From positions 1 to 44,881 of the forward strand of contig JAPLJZ010000222.1 of NCBI GenBank assembly GCA_026388335.1: a stretch of DNA of 44,881 nucleotides, in the 5' to 3' direction. Each line of letters opens with the position of its first letter. Position 1 is the stretch's first letter. The stretch comes from Deltaproteobacteria bacterium. GTDB taxonomy: Bacteria; Desulfobacterota; Syntrophia; Syntrophales; UBA8958. Positions 1 to 10,130 of the stretch are shown here, piece by piece. The notes under the pieces were generated by a model. The model saw only the letters and a program-made list of their open reading frames with translations. It had not been told where the DNA came from and searched no databases. The translations under genes were made by a program, and so were the position numbers.

Positions 1-669
<669 letters not shown>

Positions 670-769
670 ACTCTTTGCGAACAGATCGAGACATGACTTT
701 GCTGCGATGCTCCGAAAGATCGATGTCCAAGGGTTGGGCAATAAAAGTTGACGTGGTGAGGAATCAACC

Positions 770-1888
770 ATGAAAGACTCTCGCCCGTTGCCCGCAACGC
801 TGAGGATGGTGGCCTGGGAGGTCACCCGGAGCTGCAACCTGGCCTGCGCACATTGCCGGGCCTCGTCGGTTTGCGGCCCCTATGCGGGAGAATTGGATAC
901 CGCCGCCTGCCTCCACCTCCTCGACGAGATTGCCGCCTTCAGCAGCCCGGTGATAATCCTGACGGGGGGGGAACCCTTACTGCGGCCGGATATTTGGGAA
1001 ATCGCCGCCTACGGCGACCGGAAAGGCCTGAGGATGGTCATGGCGACTAACGGCACCCTGGTCACGGAGGATATAGCCAAAAAAATTCTGGCGGCGGGCA
1101 TCCGCCGAGTCAGCGTCAGTATTGACGGTCCCGACGCAGAGAGTCACGATCGGTTTCGCCGTGTGACCGGGGCCTTTGCCGGGGCGCTGGCGGGCATCGA
1201 GGCCATGCAGCGGGCCGGGATGGAATTCCAGATCAATACCACCATCACGAGGGACAACCTCGATCATATTAAAGAAATTCATGATTTAGCCTTGAAAATC
1301 GGCGCCGCCGCCCATCATATCTTTCTCCTCGTTCCCACGGGGAGGGCCAGGGAATTGGCGGAGCAGGAGATTTCGGCGGAGCAGTACGAACGGACTCTGG
1401 AGTGGTTTTACGAGCGGAGCCTCGCCTGCCCCATTCAGCTCAAGGCCACCTGCGCCCCCCATTACTACCGGATCTTCCACCAGCGCCGCGGCGGATTAAA
1501 CAGAGAGGCGGCGGGAAAACCACCACCCCATCAAATAACCGGAAAAGCGATGACCGCCGCCGTTGCCGATGATCCCCTCCATGCCATGACCCGCGGCTGC
1601 CTGGGTGGGATATCGTTCTGCTTCATCTCCCATACCGGCCAGGTCCAGCCCTGCGGCTATCTCGAGTTAGACTGCGGGCAGATCAAGAAAACGGGATTTC
1701 AGGACATCTGGAATCAGTCGCCCATCTTTCAGGACTTGAGGAACCTGAGCCTCTACAAGGGGAAATGCGGGGAATGCGAGTTCATTCGCGTCTGCGGCGG
1801 CTGCCGGGCCCGGGCTTACGAAAAGACGGGGGATTACCTGGCCGAGGAACCATATTGTCTCTATCAGCCGCAACGGAAGCCCAAATAA
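770..1888 (+). CDS. ahbD: Radical SAM heme synthase AhbD (alternative heme pathway)
   Basis: CNLACAHC radical SAM motif; TCAPHYYRI; GCLGGISFCFISHTGQVQPCGYLE; C-terminal CGECEFIRVCGGCRARAYEKTGDYLAEEPYC auxiliary Fe-S motif; next to hemB. Confidence 0.85.
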   Translation: MKDSRPLPATLRMVAWEVTRSCNLACAHCRASSVCGPYAGELDTAACLHLLDEIAAFSSPVIILTGGEPLLRPDIWEIAAYGDRKGLRMVMATNGTLVTEDIAKKILAAGIRRVSVSIDGPDAESHDRFRRVTGAFAGALAGIEAMQRAGMEFQINTTITRDNLDHIKEIHDLALKIGAAAHHIFLLVPTGRARELAEQEISAEQYERTLEWFYERSLACPIQLKATCAPHYYRIFHQRRGGLNREAAGKPPPHQITGKAMTAAVADDPLHAMTRGCLGGISFCFISHTGQVQPCGYLELDCGQIKKTGFQDIWNQSPIFQDLRNLSLYKGKCGECEFIRVCGGCRARAYEKTGDYLAEEPYCLYQPQRKPK

Positions 1889-1957
1889 AAGCAAATAATT
1901 GAACAGAATGGATATCCAGTTGCGAATTAATCGGATGAAGCGGAAGGAACATAACAA

Positions 1958-2359
1958 ATGAAAAGGTTGGGCATTATCTTCGTAATCGTTTTGGTTTTAT
2001 CGGGAGTGGTTTGGGCCGCCGACAAATCCTTTCAGGAGATGGATAAGAACAAGGACGGAAGGCTTAACATGGAGGAATTTGATCAGGAGGCCTTAAGGGT
2101 GTTCAATGAAAATGACAAAAACCACGACGGCGCCCTCAATAAGTCCGAGTTCAGCCAGATTAAAGGGGCAAAATCGAAATTCGAAGACCTTGACGCCAAT
2201 AAAGACGGGAAAGTCGACATGGAGGAGTTGCGAAACGCAGCCATGAATAATTTCAAAGAGTTGGACAGGAAACGCGACAATTATCTTACAGAGGAAGATC
2301 TCAAATGCAGCCCCCGGTACAACCCGGAGGCGTCGCCATTGTACGGCATTTACTTTTGA
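1958..2359 (+). CDS. Secreted/periplasmic EF-hand Ca2+-binding protein
   Basis: N-terminal signal peptide MKRLGIIFVIVLVLSGVVWA; EF-hand loops DKNKDGRLNMEE, DKNHDGALNKSE, DANKDGKVDMEE and a degenerate fourth, DRKRDNYLTEED. Confidence 0.8.
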   Translation: MKRLGIIFVIVLVLSGVVWAADKSFQEMDKNKDGRLNMEEFDQEALRVFNENDKNHDGALNKSEFSQIKGAKSKFEDLDANKDGKVDMEELRNAAMNNFKELDRKRDNYLTEEDLKCSPRYNPEASPLYGIYF

Positions 2360-2410
2360 AGGTAATTCAAACCTTTTCAAGCCAGCAATTTAGTCTCAGG
2401 TTATCGTTGT

Positions 2411-2857
2411 ATGGATGAAATAGATAAAAAAATCTTGAATATGCTCCAGAATGAATTTCCCCTAGTCCCCTGTCCTTTCCAGGTTGTCGCGGACAAACTC
2501 GGCATTCGTGAAGAGGATGTCCTGGACAGGGTAAAAAAGTTGAAGGACGACGGGGTGATTCGAAGGATCGGGGCTGTCTTCGATCCCCGGATGCTGGGTT
2601 ACGTCAGCACCCTCTGCGCCGCCAGGGTCCCGGCAGAAAAAATGGAGTTGTTCACCGCAACCGTCAATGCCTCCCCCTATGTAACCCACAACTACCGGAG
2701 GAATCACGATTATAATGTCTGGTTCACCATCATCGCCCCCTCCGAAGCGGCAATGCAGGATTTTATCGCCCAGGTAAAAAACCGGACGGGCATCGAAGAT
2801 ATCCTGAACATGCGAGCGGTACGGACCTTCAAGGTCGACGCCCGCTTTGATATTTAG
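2411..2857 (+). CDS. Lrp/AsnC-fold siroheme decarboxylase subunit (AhbA/AhbB type)
   Basis: MDEIDKKILNMLQNEFPL..., HNYRRNHDYNVWFT motif; located with hemB and ahbD. Confidence 0.75.
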   Translation: MDEIDKKILNMLQNEFPLVPCPFQVVADKLGIREEDVLDRVKKLKDDGVIRRIGAVFDPRMLGYVSTLCAARVPAEKMELFTATVNASPYVTHNYRRNHDYNVWFTIIAPSEAAMQDFIAQVKNRTGIEDILNMRAVRTFKVDARFDI

Positions 2858-2872
2858 GCAAGGAAAACCCTT

Positions 2873-5554
2873 ATGAACACCATCCCCCCCCAACCCACGC
2901 TGTTTCTTATCGACGGTAATAATTACGTCTTTCGGGCCTTCTATGCCATCCCCAGCCTGACCAACTCCAAAGGTTTCCCAACCAATGCCATCTACGGGTT
3001 TGCCACCATGCTCATCAGGATCATCAAGGAATGGAAACCGGATTATATCGCCGTCGCCTTCGATGTGAAGGGGCCGACTTTCCGCCATGAAGCCTATGAA
3101 CTATACAAAGCAACAAGACGGGCAATTCCGGAGGCCCTAATCCCTCAGATTCCTTATATCAAGGAGATGATCCGCGGTTTTTACATCCCCGTACTGGAGA
3201 AGCCGGGCATCGAGGCCGACGATATCATCGGAACCCTTGCCAGGCGTTATGCCGAACAGGACCTGAAGGTCTTTATCGTCTCGGGGGACAAGGACATGAT
3301 GCAGTTGGTCGGGAAGAATGTCGTCATCGTCGATACGATGAAAGACAAGGTCTTTGACGCGGCAGCAGTAAAAGAGAAATTCGGCGTCCCCCCCGAACAG
3401 GTGGTGGAGATCATGGGATTGACGGGAGACGCAACGGACAATATCCCCGGGGCACCGGGGATTGGGCCGAAGGGAGCCCTCCGGCTGATCGAGGAATACG
3501 GAACTATCGAAAACGTCCTCCAGAATGTTGACCGGATCAAGAATGCCAAGGCGAAGGAATGTATCCGCCGTTACCGTGATCAGATCATCATGAGCCGGGA
3601 ACTGGCCCGGATTCGTACTGAAGAGGACGTCCCTTTCGAACTTGCCGACAGCCGCAGCGGCAATCCGGACGCCGACGCACTGAAGACTCTTTTCAAAGAA
3701 TTCGAGTTTTCCTCTCTCCTCCAGGAACTGATGATTCGGGAAGAACAGTTGGCAGGCCAATATGAGACCATCCTCACTGAGGACGGATTGTTTACCACCG
3801 TTGAAGAAATCCGCAACACCGGATCTTTTTCTCTCGATCTCATCCTGAGTTCCCCGGAAGCCATGCGCGCCGGGATTATCGGCGTCGCCCTGGGTATCCG
3901 TCCGGGCAAAGCCGTCTATATTCCCCTGGGCCATTCGTATGCCGGGGCCCCGTCCCAGCTTGCCCAAGAGCAGGTATGGAAAGGGATATCTCCCCTCCTT
4001 GGCGATGCCGCCATTCTGAAACACGGCCATGATCTCAAAACAATCCGGATCGTTCTGGAAAGAAACGGCTTGTCTTTGCGCGGCCTAGGCTGCGACACCC
4101 TGATCGGCGCTTATGTCCTGAACCCCTCCCGCCGCAGTTTTGAGCTTCCCGACCTTGTTCAGGACCACCTAAACCGCCGCATCATGACCGTAAAGGAGAT
4201 TGCCGGCAGCGGCGTCAAACAGATCCCCCTAGACATCATCCCCGTGGACAAAATGGAGCCATACGCCTGCCTGAGGGCCGACGCGGTCTTGTCACTTGTC
4301 ACCTCCCTGTCCGATGCGTTGGCCAAGGAACAGCTAATCGGGCTCTTTCGGGACGTGGAGACGCCCCTGATCCCCATCCTCGCCGGGATGGAACAAAAGG
4401 GCGTCCGGATCGACAGCGAGCTGTTGCGCGCCATGTCCCGGGAGATGCAGCAGTTATTGGAAATTTCAGCAGACAAGATCTATCGCCTCGCCGGAGAGAA
4501 ATTCAACATTCAGTCGCCTAAGCAGCTCCAGCAGATTCTCTTCGACAAGCTCAGGTTAGCCAAAGGGAAAAAGACCAAGGAAGGCTACTCCACCGATGTA
4601 GATGTCCTTTCCAGCCTGGCCAGGCATCATGAACTCCCCGCGGAGATCCTGGCCTACCGGAGCATCTCCAAACTGAAATCGACCTATATCGACGCCCTGC
4701 CGGCCCTCGTCCACCCGCAGACAGGGCGTGTCCACACCTCCTATAATCAGGCCGTAACCGCAACGGGCAGGCTTTCCAGCAGCAATCCCAATCTGCAAAA
4801 TATCCCCATCCGGACCGTCGAGGGCAAGAGGATCCGTCAGGCCTTCATCGCCCCGGTGGGGAGCAGGCTGATCTCCGCCGACTATTCCCAGATTGAGCTG
4901 CGGGTCCTTGCCCACCTCTCCGAAGACCGGACCTTGATCGACGCCTTCCACTCCGGAGCAGATATCCACAGCCGCACCGCCTCGACAATTTTCGGCGTCT
5001 TTCCCGAGCTGGTAAACGAGGAGATGCGCCGCCAAGCCAAGGTCATCAATTTCGGAATCCTTTACGGCATGAGCGCCTTCGGCCTCGCCAAGGAGCTCAA
5101 CCTGACGCAGAAACTCGCCCAGGCCTATATCGATGAATATTTCCAGAAATATGAAGGGGTTAAATGTTACCTCGACCGGGTCCTGGCGCAGGCGCGTCAG
5201 GATGGCTACGTCTGCACCCTGATGAGCCGACGCCGCTACCTTCCCGAAATTAACTCCGCCAATGCCAACATTCGCCAGTTTGCCGAGCGAATGGCCGTCA
5301 ACACCCCCATTCAGGGCACAGCGGCAGATCTCATAAAATTGGCCATGATCCGTATCACCGGAAGACTCCGGACACAAAACCTGACGGCGGCCATGATTAT
5401 GCAGGTTCATGACGAACTGGTTTTCGAAGTTCCGGAGGAGGAAGTGGAAACCGTAATTACGCTGGTCAAGGAAGAAATGGAACAGGTCATGGTTTTGCGA
5501 GTTCCCCTGAAGGTCGCCGTCAATTACGGGCGCAACTGGGACGACGCCCACTAA
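2873..5554 (+). CDS. polA: DNA polymerase I
   Basis: 893 aa with 5'-nuclease domain (LFLIDGNNYVFRAFYAIP), polymerase motifs (SADYSQIELRVLAHLS, RRQAKVINFGILYGMS, MQVHDELVFEV). Confidence 0.97.
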   Translation: MNTIPPQPTLFLIDGNNYVFRAFYAIPSLTNSKGFPTNAIYGFATMLIRIIKEWKPDYIAVAFDVKGPTFRHEAYELYKATRRAIPEALIPQIPYIKEMIRGFYIPVLEKPGIEADDIIGTLARRYAEQDLKVFIVSGDKDMMQLVGKNVVIVDTMKDKVFDAAAVKEKFGVPPEQVVEIMGLTGDATDNIPGAPGIGPKGALRLIEEYGTIENVLQNVDRIKNAKAKECIRRYRDQIIMSRELARIRTEEDVPFELADSRSGNPDADALKTLFKEFEFSSLLQELMIREEQLAGQYETILTEDGLFTTVEEIRNTGSFSLDLILSSPEAMRAGIIGVALGIRPGKAVYIPLGHSYAGAPSQLAQEQVWKGISPLLGDAAILKHGHDLKTIRIVLERNGLSLRGLGCDTLIGAYVLNPSRRSFELPDLVQDHLNRRIMTVKEIAGSGVKQIPLDIIPVDKMEPYACLRADAVLSLVTSLSDALAKEQLIGLFRDVETPLIPILAGMEQKGVRIDSELLRAMSREMQQLLEISADKIYRLAGEKFNIQSPKQLQQILFDKLRLAKGKKTKEGYSTDVDVLSSLARHHELPAEILAYRSISKLKSTYIDALPALVHPQTGRVHTSYNQAVTATGRLSSSNPNLQNIPIRTVEGKRIRQAFIAPVGSRLISADYSQIELRVLAHLSEDRTLIDAFHSGADIHSRTASTIFGVFPELVNEEMRRQAKVINFGILYGMSAFGLAKELNLTQKLAQAYIDEYFQKYEGVKCYLDRVLAQARQDGYVCTLMSRRRYLPEINSANANIRQFAERMAVNTPIQGTAADLIKLAMIRITGRLRTQNLTAAMIMQVHDELVFEVPEEEVETVITLVKEEMEQVMVLRVPLKVAVNYGRNWDDAH

Positions 5555-5667
5555 TGGGGTCACAATAGGGGGTCAGGCTTACTAATAGACATTTGAAATC
5601 AAATGTCTATTAGTAAGCCTGACCCCCTATTGACCAAATGTCTGTTAGTAAGTCTGACCCCATTATT
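5553..5667. repeat. REP/TAAGCCTGACCCC-type palindromic repeat: 34-bp perfect arms plus a third partial copy
   Basis: CAATAGGGGGTCAGGCTTACTAATAGACATTTGA-AA-TCAAATGTCTATTAGTAAGCCTGACCCCCTATTG at 5563-5632; imperfect direct copy CAAATGTCTGTTAGTAAGTCTGACCCC follows; outer AATGGGGTCA/TGACCCCATT flanks. Confidence 0.95.
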
Positions 5668-5719
5668 TGTGTTGACTTTTCCCCTATCTTGAGGCAGGAA
5701 GATTCCTACCGCTGGGGGG

Positions 5720-5751
5720 GCCGGGATCTCTATATCCCGGCTTCTTATTTT
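5720..5751 (+). terminator. Hairpin GCCGGGAT-N6-ATCCCGGC followed by TTCTTATTTT, possible terminator/attenuator
   Basis: 8-bp perfect stem followed by a T-rich tract. Confidence 0.45.
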
Positions 5752-5774
5752 AAGCGGACTTGGAGAAATGCTAC

Positions 5775-7556
5775 ATGGCATACTTGAGGTATCATGACAG
5801 AATCAGATCTCTCCTACTGATCTTTTTTCTCATCGGTGTATGGATCCCCATAGAGGCTCGGGGTGCCGACATGCCCTCTCAGAATATTCAAAAGACGATT
5901 CAGAACCACGTGCCGCCGGCCGGTCCTTCCCTGAAACCGGCAAATGGCGCCTCCTCCCTGGAAATTCAGACATACACGGATATTCAAAAGGCCATCCTGA
6001 ACCGCCTGAAAACCAGTAATGGGTCCATAAAATCTGCAAAAGGCGCCGTCCCCCTGCGGGAGCGATTTTACGGTGAGCGCCAGCTTCAGCCCGCCTGGAT
6101 TCGCGACAAAATGATTTCTGATCAGGCTCAGAAACTCATTCAGGTCCTCAAGGAGGCAGATCGGGAAGGCCTCAATCCCCTTGATTACCGGGTTGATCAG
6201 GTCGAATCCCTTCTGGCTCAGGTCAAACAGCGGCTAAATGGCGGCAATTCCATCAGTGTAGAAACCTGGGCCGATCTGGACATGATGCTGACCGATGCCT
6301 TTTTCGCATACGGCACCCATGTATCCAAGGGTCGGCTCGATCCGGGAAAATGGTTTTATCAGTGGATTCCCTATCGCCGCTCCGTGGACCTTGTCCAGGT
6401 CCTCAACGAGTCACTGGACAAAAAAGATGTGGAAAGCGCCTTGAAAAGCCTACCCCCGCGTTATCCGGCCTACGCACAACTGCGGACGGAACTGGCTAAT
6501 TACCGGCGGATTGCCGCCGATGGCGGCTGGGCTACCATCCTGGAAAAAACAACGCTCAAAAAAGGAAGCAACGGGCATGCAGTTACTCTCCTCAAGCACC
6601 GGTTGGTCATCTCCAGCGATCTCGATGCGGTGGCTCTGGGAGTAAACGACCACTTCGACGGTCGCCTACAGGGGGCGCTACAGAGATTTCAGGAGCGACA
6701 TGGCCTCAAGGCAAACGGCGCCATGGATGAAGAAACCAGAAAGGCATTGAACTTTTCCATCGAGAAGCGCATCCGTCAGATCGAATGGAACATGGAAAGA
6801 TGGCGCTGGCTTCCCGACGAACTCGGTCCCCGTTACGTCATGGTGAACATTCCCGATTACCGCCTCTTTGTCGTGGAAAACCAGATCACAATTATGTCCA
6901 TGAAAACCGTGGTCGGAAAATCAGCGCAGCCTACACCCGTCTTTATGGACAATATGAGCTACCTGGAACTCAACCCGACATGGAATCTCCCCAATTCGAT
7001 CGTCGCGGAAGAAATGATTCCCAAGGTCAAGAAAAATCCCGATTACTTGACGAAAAAACACATCCGCATTTACAGCAACTGGAGCACAAATGCCAAGGAA
7101 ATCGATCCCAAGACCATCGATTGGGCCAAGGTTAATCCCAAGAAGTTCCCCTACCGGATGATCCAGGATACCGGCGTCAATCCCCTAGGCCGGATCAAAT
7201 TCATGTTTCCCAATCAGTTTGACGTCTATCTCCATGATACGACACAGAAAAGCCTTTTCCAACGGTCAAAGCGCATGTACAGTCACGGGTGCATCCGGGT
7301 GGAAAGGCCCTATGATCTGGGGGAATGGGTTTTGAGAGATGACCCGTCGTGGTCGAAAACAAGACTTCTTACGGAAATAAAAAAGGGGAAAAGACAGGTG
7401 GTCAACCTTCCGAAACCCATCCCTGTCTATGTTATCTATCTGACGGCATGGTTTGACACCCGTGGTCATATCCATTTCCGGGATGATATATACGACTATG
7501 ACAAGAGCCTCGAAAAGGTTTTAAAAATGTCGAATTCACCTTCCGGCAAAGGGTAA
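5775..7556 (+). CDS. L,D-transpeptidase (YcbB/LdtD-like) with peptidoglycan-binding domain
   Basis: PG-binding-like LKKGSNGHAVTLLKHRL...ALQRFQERHGLKANGAMDEETRKALN; YkuD motif YLHDTTQKSLFQRSKRMYSHGCIRVERP; RBS GGAG upstream of ATG at 5775. Confidence 0.9.
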   Translation: MAYLRYHDRIRSLLLIFFLIGVWIPIEARGADMPSQNIQKTIQNHVPPAGPSLKPANGASSLEIQTYTDIQKAILNRLKTSNGSIKSAKGAVPLRERFYGERQLQPAWIRDKMISDQAQKLIQVLKEADREGLNPLDYRVDQVESLLAQVKQRLNGGNSISVETWADLDMMLTDAFFAYGTHVSKGRLDPGKWFYQWIPYRRSVDLVQVLNESLDKKDVESALKSLPPRYPAYAQLRTELANYRRIAADGGWATILEKTTLKKGSNGHAVTLLKHRLVISSDLDAVALGVNDHFDGRLQGALQRFQERHGLKANGAMDEETRKALNFSIEKRIRQIEWNMERWRWLPDELGPRYVMVNIPDYRLFVVENQITIMSMKTVVGKSAQPTPVFMDNMSYLELNPTWNLPNSIVAEEMIPKVKKNPDYLTKKHIRIYSNWSTNAKEIDPKTIDWAKVNPKKFPYRMIQDTGVNPLGRIKFMFPNQFDVYLHDTTQKSLFQRSKRMYSHGCIRVERPYDLGEWVLRDDPSWSKTRLLTEIKKGKRQVVNLPKPIPVYVIYLTAWFDTRGHIHFRDDIYDYDKSLEKVLKMSNSPSGKG

Positions 7557-7654
7557 GCTGAAAGCCTTCGGCATTCAGGGCTATTTTTGTTGACAAAATC
7601 ACCATCAAACTATAGACGCAGAAAAAGAAACTCGGCATAGAAGAGGTTTGCCAG

Positions 7655-8401
7655 ATGCAACATGCCCTGCTAATGTGGAAGAACACCCGGATGATTGTCC
7701 TTACGGCTGTTTGCGCGGCCATCTATGCGGCAACTCTCATCGCCTTCAAAACTGTTGTTCCCATCATTCCCGGCGTCACCGAGGTTCGGGTAGCCGGCGT
7801 GTTTCCCATGACCTTCGGTTTTCTTTTCGGACCGGCAGGGGCTTGGGGGCTAGCCATAGGTAATGTTATCGGCGATATTTTCGGCGGCACCCTCAGTCCC
7901 GTCTCCATAGCCGGTTTCATCGGCAATTTCCTGATGGGATACCTTCCCTACACCCTCTGGTCAACCCTGATTCCCGTCTCCAACGGGACCTATGCCTGGG
8001 ATGCCAAGAGTGTGCGTAACTGGCTCACATACATTGTCATTGCCTTCATTTCCGGAGCCGCAGCGGCAGTCGTCATTGGCGCCTTCGCAGATGCCATCGG
8101 CATGGTCCCTTACTCGATCATCTCCAAAATCATCACCATCAACAACTTCATCGGCTCTCTCATCGGGATCCTGCTCCTGATCGCCGTTTTCGATGTTACT
8201 AAAAACCAGTTGCGTCTCTTCTGGCCCGAGGTCATGGACGTATCCGCCGCCAACACCGGGATGAAAGCCTCACTCGGCGCCTGGTTAGTAGCGGCAGGAT
8301 GTATTCTGGGCGTCTTTGGCGGTTTCGTGCCGGGGCTGTCATGGACGGTCGTCTCCTGGCTGGCAACTTGCCTGGTCATAGGAGGAAGCTTACTCCTATG
8401 A
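7655..8401 (+). CDS. ECF transporter S component, substrate unknown
   Basis: Multi-helix membrane protein with RVAGVFPMTFGFLFGPAGAWGLAIGNVIGDIFGG; directly followed by ECF ATPase and EcfT. Confidence 0.75.
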   Translation: MQHALLMWKNTRMIVLTAVCAAIYAATLIAFKTVVPIIPGVTEVRVAGVFPMTFGFLFGPAGAWGLAIGNVIGDIFGGTLSPVSIAGFIGNFLMGYLPYTLWSTLIPVSNGTYAWDAKSVRNWLTYIVIAFISGAAAAVVIGAFADAIGMVPYSIISKIITINNFIGSLIGILLLIAVFDVTKNQLRLFWPEVMDVSAANTGMKASLGAWLVAAGCILGVFGGFVPGLSWTVVSWLATCLVIGGSLLL

Positions 8402-8408
8402 GGTCTTC

Positions 8409-10106
8409 ATGACTTCATCAATTGTCTTTGACCACCTTTCCTTTTCCTATCAGAACACCACCGCACCGGCCTTACAGGATATCTCCGGGGAAATGACCCG
8501 GGGCAGTTTCACGATGGTCATGGGCCATAGCGGGGCCGGAAAATCCACCCTCTGCTGCGCAATCAACGGTCTCGTCCCCCGCTTCTTGCGGGGTGATTAC
8601 GCGGGCAGGGTCATGGTGGAGGGGATGGAAGCGGCTAAAAACAGTGTCCCCGACATGGCACGGGTAGTGGGAATCGTCCTTCAGGACTTTGAAGCCCAAC
8701 TCTTCTCAACCAACGTGGAACTTGAAATGGCTTTTGGACTGGAAAACCAATGCCTCCCAAGGACGGACATGGAAGAGAGGATTAATATCTACTCGCAAAT
8801 GGTCGGCCTGAAAGAGCTGTTGAGAAGGGACACGGCAACCCTGTCCGGAGGACAGAAACAGCGCCTGGCCATCGGGTCCGTTTTGGCAATGGAAACCCCG
8901 GTGCTCGTCATGGATGAGCCCACGACGGATATCGACCCGGAAGGCCGCCGCCATATCCTCTCCCTGATCAGAAGGTTGAGAACCCGGGAGCGGACCCTTG
9001 TCGTGACCGATCTTGACGCCGAAGCGGCGGTGCAGGCGGATCAAATCTGGCTCTTGAAAGACGGACAGCTTTTAGCTAAGGGACCGCCTGTGGAAATCCT
9101 GACGGATTCATCTCTGATCGAATCCTGTGGCATCCGGCCGCTGGCAACGGTCGCCCTCTTCCAAGCGATGAACTGGCCTGGCCAACCCCTGACGGTGGAA
9201 GCTGCGGCGGCGGAGATTGAGAACCGACGTCTGCTTTGCCCCCGCCGCCCGGAATGCCGGACAATATCAGTACTTGCCCCCGGCAAGGTTATCCTGGAGA
9301 CTCGCAACCTCTCATACCGATACCCGGCCGGCGCCATAAACGCCCTGAATGAGATCGATCTGACCATTCACGAAGGAGATTTCGTGGCCATGCTGGGGCA
9401 GAACGGCTCCGGAAAAACAACCCTGGCAAAACACTTCAACGGCCTACTTAAACCCACAGCGGGGAACATGCTCGTCCGCGGCCGACCAGTCAACAATTAT
9501 CGGCGCCACGAACTGGCCAGAGAGGTAGGATATATTTTCCAGAACCCCGATCACCAGATATTTGCCCCCACCGTCCGGGAAGAAGTGGCCTTCGGACCGC
9601 GCATCCTGGGGATGGACCGAAAGGCGCTGGAACGTAATATTGCTGAAGCTCTTGATGCCACGGGCCTAAGCGGCTTTGAGGATAAAAATCCCTTCCTGTT
9701 GAACCGGGGCGAAAGACAGCGCGTGGCGGTAGCGTCAATCCTTGCCGTCAAACCCGCCGTCATTATCCTCGACGAACCAACGACAGGACTGGATTATGTC
9801 CACCAACGGGACACGATGGAAATGCTGAAACGACTCAACCAGCTTGGACATACGATTATTGTCATCACCCATGCCATGTGGATCGCCGAGGCCTACGCCA
9901 AGCGCAGCATCCTGATGAAGGAGGGACGGATACTCCTTGATGGACCGACATCAATGGTCTTTTCCGATGAGGCCATGCTGGCCGCAGCCTCTCTGGCGCC
10001 TTCCGATCTTATCCGCCTCAGAAATCGTCTCGGCTTGGCCGCAATGACATTGACCGACATGGTAAAGGAACTCAAGAGCGAAGCTGTTCCACCCGGATCG
10101 TTTTGA
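8409..10106 (+). CDS. ECF transporter ATPase, two fused ABC domains (EcfA-EcfA')
   Basis: Two Walker A motifs (GHSGAGKST, GQNGSGKTT) and two Walker B motifs (VLVMDEPTTDID, VIILDEPTTGLD). Confidence 0.92.
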   Translation: MTSSIVFDHLSFSYQNTTAPALQDISGEMTRGSFTMVMGHSGAGKSTLCCAINGLVPRFLRGDYAGRVMVEGMEAAKNSVPDMARVVGIVLQDFEAQLFSTNVELEMAFGLENQCLPRTDMEERINIYSQMVGLKELLRRDTATLSGGQKQRLAIGSVLAMETPVLVMDEPTTDIDPEGRRHILSLIRRLRTRERTLVVTDLDAEAAVQADQIWLLKDGQLLAKGPPVEILTDSSLIESCGIRPLATVALFQAMNWPGQPLTVEAAAAEIENRRLLCPRRPECRTISVLAPGKVILETRNLSYRYPAGAINALNEIDLTIHEGDFVAMLGQNGSGKTTLAKHFNGLLKPTAGNMLVRGRPVNNYRRHELAREVGYIFQNPDHQIFAPTVREEVAFGPRILGMDRKALERNIAEALDATGLSGFEDKNPFLLNRGERQRVAVASILAVKPAVIILDEPTTGLDYVHQRDTMEMLKRLNQLGHTIIVITHAMWIAEAYAKRSILMKEGRILLDGPTSMVFSDEAMLAAASLAPSDLIRLRNRLGLAAMTLTDMVKELKSEAVPPGSF

Positions 10107-10130
10107 AGCTTACGATATGGACTTTGCGAA

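Noticed and set aside
3137-4030. 297-aa minus-strand ORF opposite polA
   Set aside because: Same reason; overlaps conserved coding region.
4556-5563. 335-aa minus-strand ORF opposite polA
   Set aside because: Antisense to a confidently assigned polA; composition typical of shadow ORFs.
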